From Streptomyces sp. R41 (lineage in GTDB: Bacteria > Actinomycetota > Actinomycetes > Streptomycetales > Streptomycetaceae), in NCBI RefSeq assembly GCF_041053055.1, contig NZ_CP163443.1:2542001-2606000 (forward strand): a stretch of 64,000 nt of DNA. The letters run 5' to 3'. Position 1 is the stretch's first letter; the number at the start of each line of letters is the position of its first letter. The notes under the pieces are model-generated. The model did not search any database. It saw only the letters and a program-made list of their open reading frames with translations, and had not been told where the DNA came from. Both the position numbers and the translations under genes were made by a program. This document shows, piece by piece, positions 1 to 7,622 of this stretch.

Positions 1-579
1 TTTCATCAGGATGTTCGAGACATGCGTCTTGACGGTCTTCTCGGAGAGGACGAGGGCGCGGGCGATTTCGCGGTTGGAGCGGCCGTCCGCGATGAGACCG
101 AGCACCTCGCGCTCCCGCTCGGTGAGGGAACCGCCTCTCCCCTGGCCCGAGTTGGCCTCCTCCTGGGACAGCAGCGCGCCCGCGACCTCGGGCTGCAGCA
201 GGATGTGCCCGGCGTGCACGGAGCGGATGGCGCCGGCCAGGGCGTCCGGGTCCACGTCCTTGTACACATACCCGGCGGCGCCCGCGCGCAGGGCCGGGAC
301 GACCGTGCGCTGCTCGGTGAAGCTGGTGACGATCAGCACGCGCGCGGGGTTGGCGAGTTCGCGGAGCTTGCGCAGCGCATCGATGCCGTCCATGCCCGGC
401 ATCTTGACGTCCATGAGGACGACGTCGGGCTTCAACTCCTCGGCGCGGGCGACTCCTTCGGCGCCGTCGGACGCCTCTCCCACGACCTCGATGTCGTCCT
501 GAACTTCGAGGAAGGTGCGCAGGCCCCGGCGGACCACTTGGTGGTCGTCGACGAGCAGCACCTTGATTGCGTCAGCCAC
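1..579 (-). CDS. NarL/LuxR-type two-component response regulator (partial)
   Basis: This gene starts at a GTG at 579 and runs off the left edge after about 193 codons, so only the last part of the DNA-binding helix region is missing. The N-terminus reads [19 protein letters not shown], the acidic pocket of a receiver domain. The phosphoacceptor Asp lies in [13 protein letters not shown]. The C-terminus is a LuxR-type HTH ending in [10 protein letters not shown]. Its start overlaps the end of the upstream histidine kinase by 8 bp, so the two are very likely a translationally coupled cognate pair. The signal sensed is unknown. GGAGGT lies a few bases upstream of the GTG. Confidence 0.93.
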   Translation of the reverse strand, partial: MADAIKVLLVDDHQVVRRGLRTFLEVQDDIEVVGEASDGAEGVARAEELKPDVVLMDVKMPGMDGIDALRKLRELANPARVLIVTSFTEQRTVVPALRAGAAGYVYKDVDPDALAGAIRSVHAGHILLQPEVAGALLSQEEANSGQGRGGSLTEREREVLGLIADGRSNREIARALVLSEKTVKTHVSNILMK

Positions 580-1717
580 CAGGGACCTCCATCTCGATCG
601 TGGTGCCCTTGTCGGGCGCCGATTCCACGGTGAGTGTGCCGCCGACTCCGCTCGCCCGGTCGCGCATCGACACAAGCCCGAGATGGCGGCCCGCGCTGCG
701 TATCGCGGTGGGTTCGAAGCCGCTGCCGTCGTCGGTGACGCGCAGCACGGCGCCCGGTCCGCGCTTTTCCAGGGTCACGTCGACCTGGGCGGCGCCGGAG
801 TGCCGCAGCGCGTTGTGCAGGGCCTCCTGGGCAACGCGCAGCATGGCCTCCTCCTGGGCGGCGGGCAGCGCCCGTACCCCACGGCCGGCGAAGGTGACGC
901 GCGCGGAGTGGGCGCGGTCGAGGACCTGTATGTGGGTGCGCAGGGTGGCGACCAGGCCGTCCTCGTCGAGCGCGGCGGGGCGCAACTCGACGACGGCGGC
1001 GCGCAGTTCGTCGGCGGCCTCCGCCGCGAGCACGGCCACCTGCTGGAGTTCGCCCTTGGCGCGCGACGGGTCGCGGTCGACGAGGGCGGCGGCGGCCTGC
1101 GCGGTCAGGCGCAGGGAGAACAGCTTCTGGCTGACCGCGTCGTGGAGCTCATGGGCGAGCCTGGAGCGCTCTTCGGCGATGGTGAGCTCACGGCTGCGCT
1201 CGTACAGGCGGGCATTCGTCAGGGCGATCGCGGCGTGCTGGGCGAGGATCGTGAGCAGTTCCTCGTCGTCCTCGGTGAAGCCGCAACTGCCTTCCTCTTT
1301 GGGGCAGTTCTTGTTCGCGAGGAACAGTGCGCCGATGATCTCGTCGCCGTCGCGGATCGGCAGGCCCAGGAAGTCGGACATGTCGGGGTGAGCCGAGGGC
1401 CAGCCTTCGAAGCGGGGGTCCTTGCGCACGTCGGCCAGGCGCTCGGGGCGGGCCTCGTGCAGCATCGCGGCGAGGATGCCGTGCTGGCGCGGGAGCGGGC
1501 CGATGGCCTTCCACTGGGCGTCACTGACGCCGTCGACGACGAACTGGGCGAAGCCGCCGTGGTCGTCGGGCACGCCGAGGGCCGCGTACTGCGCGTCGAG
1601 CAGCTCTCGGGCCGAGGCGACGATCGTCTTGAGGACGTCGCGTACTTCGAGATGCCTGCTCATGGCCAGTAGCGCGGAACTCACCGCGTACAGGCCCGAC
1701 CGGGGTACTTGGCTCAT
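572..1717 (-). CDS. GAF-domain sensor histidine kinase
   Basis: A soluble 381-aa sensor kinase with an ATG start at 1717. Residues of about 20-170 form a GAF domain. A HisKA_3 dimerisation region follows, with the phosphoacceptor His in [16 protein letters not shown] HATPase_c domain has the N-box EALHNALRH and the G-box DDGSGF. No transmembrane segment is visible, so the signal is probably cytoplasmic (redox, gas or small ligand). This architecture resembles the C-terminal part of DevS/NreB-type kinases, but nothing visible shows haem or Fe-S binding. It is co-transcribed with the NarL-type regulator it overlaps. Confidence 0.94.
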   Translation of the reverse strand: MSQVPRSGLYAVSSALLAMSRHLEVRDVLKTIVASARELLDAQYAALGVPDDHGGFAQFVVDGVSDAQWKAIGPLPRQHGILAAMLHEARPERLADVRKDPRFEGWPSAHPDMSDFLGLPIRDGDEIIGALFLANKNCPKEEGSCGFTEDDEELLTILAQHAAIALTNARLYERSRELTIAEERSRLAHELHDAVSQKLFSLRLTAQAAAALVDRDPSRAKGELQQVAVLAAEAADELRAAVVELRPAALDEDGLVATLRTHIQVLDRAHSARVTFAGRGVRALPAAQEEAMLRVAQEALHNALRHSGAAQVDVTLEKRGPGAVLRVTDDGSGFEPTAIRSAGRHLGLVSMRDRASGVGGTLTVESAPDKGTTIEMEVPGG

Positions 1718-1790
1718 GACCCCAAAGTACCGGCGGGGTGTGACAACGCGTATCGGACCTGTGATGGCGGTCGCCTGGGCCGGGAGGACT

Positions 1791-1804
1791 AGGACGAAGG
1801 GCCC
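1791..1804. promoter_or_regulatory. Possible DevR/Dos-box-like half-palindrome
   Basis: On the minus strand this reads GGGCCCTTCGTCCT. It matches the Dos-box core GGGACTWWAGTCCC at 10 of 14 positions, counted by eye. It lies between the divergent sensor kinase and SDR genes, 74 bp from the kinase start. The match is imperfect and may be coincidental in GC-rich DNA. Confidence 0.25.
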
Positions 1805-1904
1805 TGGATCATTGCGGCCCGCGCACGAGGCGGTGGCGCGGCCGGGTTCCTACGTTGAAGACACCCGCCGGCAGCGGCGGTCACGGGACGAGGGGACGGA
1901 TGTC

Positions 1905-2600
1905 ATGCCGGTAGCGATCATCACGGGGGCTTCGAAGGGGCTGGGGCGGGCGCTCGGTGCGGCCCTGGCGGAGCGCGGCTGGGATCTGGTGCTCGACGCC
2001 AGAACCGCCGGAGTACTGGAGGACACGGCGGTGGCACTGTCCGGGTACGGGACGCGCGTGGAGGCGCTCCCAGGGGATGTCATGGACGCCGGGCACCGCG
2101 CCGAGCTGGTCGCGGCGGCCCGGAAGCTCGGTGGTGTCGACCTTCTGGTGAACAACGCGAGCGCGCTGGGCGCCGAGCCGCTGGTGCGTCTGGAGGAGCT
2201 GCCCCTGGACGGGCTGCGGCAGGCCCTCGAGGTGAACGTGGTCGCCGCTCTGGGCCTGATCCAGGAGGCGCTGCCGCTGCTGCGGGCCGCGAAGGCGGGC
2301 ACGGTCATCGACATCAGCTCGGACGCCGCCGCCGAGGCGTACGAGACGTGGGGCGGCTACGGGGCGTCGAAGGCGGCCCTCGACCACCTCTCCGCGGTCC
2401 TCGGCGAGGAGGAGCCAGGCCTGCGGGTCTGGGCGGTCGACCCCGGGGACATGGGCACGGACCTGTACGCGGCGGCCGTACCGGACGACGACGATCCACG
2501 GCCGACGCCGGACAGTGTGGTTCCGGCATTTCTGCGGCTGCTCGACGAGCGGCCGGTCAGTGGTCGTTACGGCGCCCCGGCCCTGCTGGAGGAGCGATGA
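1905..2600 (+). CDS. Short-chain dehydrogenase/reductase
   Basis: A 231-aa classical SDR. The Rossmann glycine motif TGASKGLG is near the N-terminus, NNASALG follows the beta-4 strand, and the catalytic Ser-Tyr-Lys set is visible as ISSD and GGYGASK. The ATG at 1905 is chosen because an AGGGG stretch lies just upstream and the Rossmann strand begins immediately after it. The stop overlaps the next ATG by 4 bp (ATGA), so it is coupled to the QueA-like gene. The substrate is unknown, and the pairing does not suggest an obvious pathway. Confidence 0.9.
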   Translation: MPVAIITGASKGLGRALGAALAERGWDLVLDARTAGVLEDTAVALSGYGTRVEALPGDVMDAGHRAELVAAARKLGGVDLLVNNASALGAEPLVRLEELPLDGLRQALEVNVVAALGLIQEALPLLRAAKAGTVIDISSDAAAEAYETWGGYGASKAALDHLSAVLGEEEPGLRVWAVDPGDMGTDLYAAAVPDDDDPRPTPDSVVPAFLRLLDERPVSGRYGAPALLEER

Positions 2601-3718
2601 CGACCGCGACGGGTGTCCCCCCGCTCGACGAGCGGGGTTCAGAGTGGAGGGTTCCGGAGGAGCTGTCGGCGCGGGTGCCGGCCGAGCAGCGGGGGCCCGG
2701 GCTCGACCGGGACTCGGTACGGCTGCTGGTTTCGCGTGGCACCGAGGTGTCGCATCACGAGTTCGTGGAGCTGCCCCTGCAGCTGAAGGCGGGAGATCTG
2801 CTCGTCGTCAACACCTCCACCACCCTGGCGGCCGCCATCGACGCAAGCGTCGGGCACGCGCGCGTGGTGGTGCATTTCTCCACGCTCGGCGACGACGGGC
2901 GGTGGGCGGTCGAGCTGCGGGATCCCGACGGAAGGGGAACCACGCGTGCGCGTGCGGGCGGGCCCGCGGGGACAGAGGTGCGCCTCCCCGGGGACGTACG
3001 ACTCGTACTGGAGGAGCCGCTGGCCGCGCGGAGCCCACGGTTGTGGTGGGGGCGGGTGTCGGACGCGGACGTCCTGGGGCTGCTGCGGCGGCACGGGCGG
3101 CCCATTCGCTACTCCTATACACAGAGGGATCAGCCGCTGTCCGTGTACCAGACGGTGTTCGCGCTGCCGTCCGCCGACGGCACGGGCAGCGCGGAGATGC
3201 CGAGTGCGGCGCGCCCCTTCACCGCGCGCATGGTGGCGGAGCTGGTGAGCCGGGGTGTGCAGTTCGCGCCGATCACGCTGCACACGGGAGTCGCGTCGGC
3301 TCAGGCCCATGAGCCGCCGTATCCGGAGCGGTACGAGGTGCCTCAGGCGTCGGCGCGGCTGATCAACGCGGCGAGGGCCGGTGACGGGCGGATCATCGCG
3401 GTCGGTACGACGGCGGTACGCGCCGTCGAGTCCGCTACGGGCCCCGACGGGGTGGTCCGGGCGGCGCAGGGCTGGACCGACCTCGTGGTGACCCCGGAGC
3501 GCGGGGTGCGGGTCGTCGACGGGCTGCTGACCGGGCTGCACGAGCCGGAGGCCTCGCATCTGCTGATGCTGGAGGCGATCGCGGGACGGGCGGCGATCGA
3601 CCGCGGCTACGACGAGGCGCTGCGCGAGTTCTACCTCTGGCACGAGTTCGGGGACGTGCACCTCATCCTTCCGGAAGAGGGTCCTCACTCTGAGCATTGC
3701 TCCAGCAACTGCTGGTGA
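2597..3718 (+). CDS. QueA-like (SAM:tRNA ribosyltransferase-isomerase family) protein, divergent
   Basis: A 373-aa protein aligning along its length with QueA, which adds the epoxycyclopentane precursor of queuosine to tRNA. The GDLLVVNTS strand, the ARPFT segment, the ITLHTG strand and GRIIAVGTTAVRAVES are all recognisable. Two hallmark regions are altered. The usual NDTRVIPARL is NTSTTLAAAI, and the usual segment around HKMHSE is PPYPERYEVP. The protein ends in a Cys-bearing tail (HCSSNCW). It overlaps the SDR stop by 4 bp. It could be a paralogue with another SAM-dependent role, so queuosine synthesis should not be assumed. Confidence 0.82.
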   Translation: MTTATGVPPLDERGSEWRVPEELSARVPAEQRGPGLDRDSVRLLVSRGTEVSHHEFVELPLQLKAGDLLVVNTSTTLAAAIDASVGHARVVVHFSTLGDDGRWAVELRDPDGRGTTRARAGGPAGTEVRLPGDVRLVLEEPLAARSPRLWWGRVSDADVLGLLRRHGRPIRYSYTQRDQPLSVYQTVFALPSADGTGSAEMPSAARPFTARMVAELVSRGVQFAPITLHTGVASAQAHEPPYPERYEVPQASARLINAARAGDGRIIAVGTTAVRAVESATGPDGVVRAAQGWTDLVVTPERGVRVVDGLLTGLHEPEASHLLMLEAIAGRAAIDRGYDEALREFYLWHEFGDVHLILPEEGPHSEHCSSNCW

Positions 3719-3803
3719 GATTGATACACGACCGATGTGAGCCCGCACATAGGGGGCACATCACATACGAAGGGACATAGGAGATAAAGGTAGCCCGCAT
3801 GAG

Positions 3804-3836
3804 CGGGGCAGACGTGACAGTCTGCCCCGTTTTGCC
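3804..3836 (+). terminator. Rho-independent terminator after the QueA-like gene
   Basis: A perfect 10-bp stem CGGGGCAGAC / GTCTGCCCCG closes a 6-nt loop and is followed by TTTTG. It lies 86 bp downstream of the QueA-like stop. The remaining sequence up to 4020 shows no gene. Confidence 0.85.
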
Positions 3837-4019
3837 CTTTCTAGGTCCACTACCCGGCTTCGTACGTCACACCTTTGCCACAGGATTTTGCGACCGCTAA
3901 GAATTGCCTCCGTCGCTCAGCGCCGCGAGGTTCCGCCCCACGGCGCTTGTTCCGGAAACACTCTGTCCCCCACCGGACCGAGAGCGACCTCCGCGCTATT
4001 CGAACGAGGTCCATCAGTG

Positions 4020-4802
4020 ATGCGCAAGAACATCAACACTCCTGGTCATAGTCCGAAGCTGAGCAAGGCTCACAAGCTTTCCGTCGCGGGTGTCGCCACC
4101 CTCGGTGCCGCCGCTCTCGCCTTCTCCCTGGTCCCGGGCAACTCCCAGACCACCACGACCGACGCCGTCTCCACGGCCCAGGTCGCCTACAGCGAGCAGC
4201 CGATCAAGGACGTGAAGGCCCGCATCACGGACCAGCTGGCCGGCGCCGATCTGAAGGCCCAGGCCGTCGCGGCGAAGAAGAAGGCCGCTGACGACGCCGC
4301 TGCCGCCGCGAAGAAGAAGGCGGCCGACGCCGCCGCCGCGAAGAAGGCTGCCGCCGCCGCGAAGAAGGCCGCCGCCGAGGCCGCCGCGAAGAAGAAGGCC
4401 GAGGAGGACCGCGCCAAGGTGCAGGCCGCGAGCCGCTCCGCGCAGCGCCCCACGGTCCAGACCGTCGCCCTGAAGAGCTACACCAACAACCTCGACGGCT
4501 GGATCCGCCAGTCCCTCGACATCATGGCGAAGCACGGCATCCCGGGTTCGTACAACGGCCTGTACCGCAACATCATGCGCGAGTCCTCGGGCAACCCGAA
4601 CGCCATCAACAACTGGGACATCAACGCCATCAACGGCATCCCGTCGAAGGGCCTGCTCCAGGTCATCCCGCCGACGTTCAACGCGTACCACGTGCCCGGC
4701 ACCTCGTGGAACATCTACGACCCGGTCGCCAACATCACGGCCGCTGCCAACTACGCGGCCGACAAGTACGGCTCGATGGACAACGTCAACAGCGCGTACT
4801 GA
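4020..4802 (+). CDS. Secreted lytic transglycosylase (SLT domain)
   Basis: A 260-aa protein from ATG 4020, preceded by GAGG. The N-terminus has a basic stretch and a hydrophobic segment (residues about 20-42), read as a signal sequence or membrane anchor. Residues of about 80-140 are almost all Ala, Lys and Glu, an extended or coiled region probably spanning the cell wall. The C-terminal 90 residues are an SLT-type lysozyme-like fold with the general-acid Glu in IMRESSGNP and the motif GLLQVIPPTF. It should cleave peptidoglycan between MurNAc and GlcNAc outside the membrane. The gene stands alone between two terminators. Confidence 0.92.
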   Translation: MRKNINTPGHSPKLSKAHKLSVAGVATLGAAALAFSLVPGNSQTTTTDAVSTAQVAYSEQPIKDVKARITDQLAGADLKAQAVAAKKKAADDAAAAAKKKAADAAAAKKAAAAAKKAAAEAAAKKKAEEDRAKVQAASRSAQRPTVQTVALKSYTNNLDGWIRQSLDIMAKHGIPGSYNGLYRNIMRESSGNPNAINNWDINAINGIPSKGLLQVIPPTFNAYHVPGTSWNIYDPVANITAAANYAADKYGSMDNVNSAY

Positions 4803-4830
4803 GGCCGAGCGCGGAGCTCCGACACGTACG

Positions 4831-4868
4831 CGGAAGGGCGGCACCCCAGCTGGGGTGCCGCCCTTCCG
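4831..4868. terminator. Bidirectional terminator between transglycosylase and ABC transporter
   Basis: A perfect 17-bp inverted repeat, CGGAAGGGCGGCACCCC and its complement, around AGCT. It lies between two convergent genes (stops at 4802 and 4883) and can serve both strands. Confidence 0.85.
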
Positions 4869-4882
4869 CCATGGCTGAGCGA

Positions 4883-7393
4883 TTACTTCCGCATGACCTC
4901 GGGCTCGTGGCGGCGCAGGAAGCGGGCCACGAAGAAGCCGCAGAGTACGCCGAGGACGATCAGGGCGACCATGTCCAGGGTCCAGGCCCCGGCCGTGTGG
5001 TCCCACAGCGGATCCGTGCTGCTCGGGTCGTCCTGGTTCGGGAAGATGTTGTTGAAGTCCAGCGTGGTACCGGAGGCGGCGACCGCCCAGCGGGCCGGCA
5101 TCAGGTACGAGAACTGGTTGACGCCAGGTGTGCCGTTCAGGATGAACAGGCAGCCGGTGAAGACGACCTGGACGATCGCGAACATGACCAGCAGCGGCAT
5201 GGTCTTCTCGGCGGTCTTCACCAGCGAGGAGATGACCAGGCCGAACATCATCGACGCGAAGCCGAGGACCATGATCGGGATGGTGAGCTCGACCTTGGGC
5301 AGGCTGGTCAGGATCAGACCCTCGTCCGGGACCGTGCGGCTGCCGAAGCCGATGGCGCCGACCAGGGCACCCTGCAGCAGGGTGACCACACCGAGGACGA
5401 TCACCTTGGACATCAGATACGCGGACCGGGACAGGCCCGTCGCGCGCTCCCGCTCGTAGATCACCCGTTCCTTGATCAGCTCACGGACCGAGTTGGCGGC
5501 GCCCGCGAAGCACGCGCCGACCGCGAGGATCAGGAGCACCGTCGTGGCCGTGCCGTTCGCGACGTGTACGCCGGCCTGCGTCACTTGCTTGTTGACCAGG
5601 AGCGTCTTGTCCGAGTCGATGAGCAGGCTCACCGAGCCCAGCACCGCCGGCAGGATCACCGTCAGCGCCAGGAAGCCCTTGTCGGAGGCGATCACCGAGA
5701 CATAGCGGCGGATCAGGGTCATCAGCTGGGAGCCCCAGCTCTGCGGCTTGGGCGGCTTCATCGCCTGCGGCGGCGGCATCTGCGTCGACTGCGGGGCGAC
5801 CGCGTCGATGTCCGCGGCGTACATCTGGTAGTGCTGCGAGCCCTTCCAGCGGCCCGCCCAGTCGTAGTCGCGGTAGTTCTCGAAGGCGGAGAAGACGTCG
5901 GCCCAGGTCTCGTAGCCGAAGAAGTTCAGCGCCTCCTCCGGAGGGCCGAAGTAGGCGACGGAGCCGCCGGGCGCCATCACCAGGAGCTTGTCGCAGATCG
6001 CCAGCTCGGCCACGGAGTGCGTGACGACGAGGACCGTACGGCCGTCGTCGGCGAGGCCGCGCAGCAGCTGCATGACGTCGCGGTCCATGCCCGGGTCGAG
6101 GCCGGACGTCGGCTCGTCCAGGAAGATCAGCGACGGCTTGGTGAGCAGCTCCAGGGCCACGGAGACGCGCTTGCGCTGGCCACCGGAGAGGGAGGTGACC
6201 TTCTTCTCCTTGTGGATGTCCAGCTTCAGCTCGCGCAGCACCTCGTCTATGCGGGCTTCGCGCTCCTCGCCCGTGGTGTCCGCGGGGAAGCGCAGCTTGG
6301 CCGCGTACTTGAGGGCCTTCTTGACGGTCAGTTCCTTGTGCAGGATGTCGTCCTGCGGGACCAGACCGATGCGCTGGCGCAGCTCGGCGAACTGCTTGTA
6401 CAGGTTCCGGTTGTCGTAGAGGACGTCACCCTGGTTGGCGGGGCGGTAGCCCGTGAGCGCCTTCAGGAGTGTCGACTTGCCGGAACCGGACGGGCCGATG
6501 ACCGCGATGAGCGACTTCTCGGGCACGCCGAAGGAGACGTCCTTGAGGATCTGCTTGCCGCCGTCGACCGTGACGGTCAGATGGCGGGCCGAGAAGGAGA
6601 CCTCACCGGTGTCGACGAACTCCTCGAGGCGGTCGCCGACCAGACGGAACGTCGAGTGGCCGACGCCGACGATGTCGTTCGGGCCGAGCAGCGCCGAGCC
6701 GCCCTTGGCGATCGGCATACCGTTGACGTACGTGCCGTTGTGCGAGCCGAGGTCGCGGATCTCGAAGCGGCCGTCGGGTGTCGCGTGGAACTCGGCGTGG
6801 TGGCGCGAGACCTGGAGGTCGGAGACGACCAGCTCGTTCTCCAGCGCACGGCCGATGCGCATCACGCGGCCCAGTGAGAACTGGTGGAACGTGGTGGGGC
6901 TGCGGTCGCCGTAGACCGGCGGCGCCCCCGCGCCACCACCGGGTCCCTGCTGCGGCGGGATCTTCGCCGCCTGTTGCGGCTGCTGCCAGCCCTGCTCCGG
7001 CGCCTGCTGCTGCGGCGCCTGTTGGGCCCAGCCGGGGCTCGCGCCCTGCGCCGCGTACGGCTGCTGCTGGGGCTGTGCGACCGAGGCCGCGGCGCCGGAC
7101 AGGTTCAGGCGCGGTCCGTCGGTCGCGTTGCCGAGGTGCACGGCCGAGCCGGGGCCGATCTCCATCTGGTGGATCCGCTGCCCCTGCACGAACGTGCCGT
7201 TGGTGCTGCCGTGGTCCTCGATGACCCAACTGCGGCCGCCCCAGCTGATCGTGGCGTGACGCCAGGAGACCCTGGCGTCGTCGAGCACGATGTCTCCCTG
7301 CGGATCACGTCCGAGGGTGTATGGCCTGGACGCATCGAGCGTCCAGGTCCGTCCATTCAATTCCAGTACGAGTTCCGGCACTCCATGCCCCAC
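4883..7393 (-). CDS. ABC transporter fusion with two FHA domains
   Basis: An 836-aa single-chain transporter. FHA domain 1 (about 25-90) has SWRHA and STNGTFV. A Gln/Pro/Ala linker (about 105-165) follows, then FHA domain 2 (about 185-245) with SRHHAEF and SHNGTYVNG. The ABC ATPase has Walker A GPSGSGKST, signature LSGGQRKR and Walker B LIFLDEPTSGLD. An ABC2-type membrane domain with about six helices completes the chain. FHA domains bind phosphothreonine, so regulation by Ser/Thr kinases is likely. The cargo is unknown. The GTG at 7393 is preferred because GGGGGA lies 8 bp upstream; a second GTG four codons later is possible. Confidence 0.92.
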   Translation of the reverse strand: MGHGVPELVLELNGRTWTLDASRPYTLGRDPQGDIVLDDARVSWRHATISWGGRSWVIEDHGSTNGTFVQGQRIHQMEIGPGSAVHLGNATDGPRLNLSGAAASVAQPQQQPYAAQGASPGWAQQAPQQQAPEQGWQQPQQAAKIPPQQGPGGGAGAPPVYGDRSPTTFHQFSLGRVMRIGRALENELVVSDLQVSRHHAEFHATPDGRFEIRDLGSHNGTYVNGMPIAKGGSALLGPNDIVGVGHSTFRLVGDRLEEFVDTGEVSFSARHLTVTVDGGKQILKDVSFGVPEKSLIAVIGPSGSGKSTLLKALTGYRPANQGDVLYDNRNLYKQFAELRQRIGLVPQDDILHKELTVKKALKYAAKLRFPADTTGEEREARIDEVLRELKLDIHKEKKVTSLSGGQRKRVSVALELLTKPSLIFLDEPTSGLDPGMDRDVMQLLRGLADDGRTVLVVTHSVAELAICDKLLVMAPGGSVAYFGPPEEALNFFGYETWADVFSAFENYRDYDWAGRWKGSQHYQMYAADIDAVAPQSTQMPPPQAMKPPKPQSWGSQLMTLIRRYVSVIASDKGFLALTVILPAVLGSVSLLIDSDKTLLVNKQVTQAGVHVANGTATTVLLILAVGACFAGAANSVRELIKERVIYERERATGLSRSAYLMSKVIVLGVVTLLQGALVGAIGFGSRTVPDEGLILTSLPKVELTIPIMVLGFASMMFGLVISSLVKTAEKTMPLLVMFAIVQVVFTGCLFILNGTPGVNQFSYLMPARWAVAASGTTLDFNNIFPNQDDPSSTDPLWDHTAGAWTLDMVALIVLGVLCGFFVARFLRRHEPEVMRK

Positions 7394-7622
7394 TGAGTTG
7401 TCCCCCGAGTTACCCCCATCACAGGGAGTCTAGGGATGTCGAACATCGTGGGGAACTATTTCAGTAGGAGCCCCCTGACCGAAAGTCGGGCCTTGTGAAG
7501 GATGCGTACGGGCGGGTTGCCCGTTTCCGTTGACGGGGTTGAAACCGGACCGGAGAGTGGTAATCCCACGCGAGGGGGACATCCGCGGTGGATCGCCGCG
7601 GCGCGGATCGGGGGGTCTGACG

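Noticed and set aside
3990..4010. TTCGAA-containing segment resembling a tRNA T-loop
   Set aside because: No acceptor, D or anticodon stems can be drawn around it. No tRNA gene was found anywhere in the window.
3837..4019. Possible c-di-AMP (ydaO-type) riboswitch before the lytic transglycosylase
   Set aside because: Such riboswitches do precede wall hydrolases in Streptomyces, but I cannot find the conserved core segments (GGGGAACC-like and GGGGUGAAU-like) in this leader.
4706..6877. Long open frame opposite the FHA-ABC transporter
   Set aside because: The reading is rich in Arg, Glu, Asp and His without any domain, which is typical antisense shadow in high-GC DNA. The opposite strand encodes a complete transporter.
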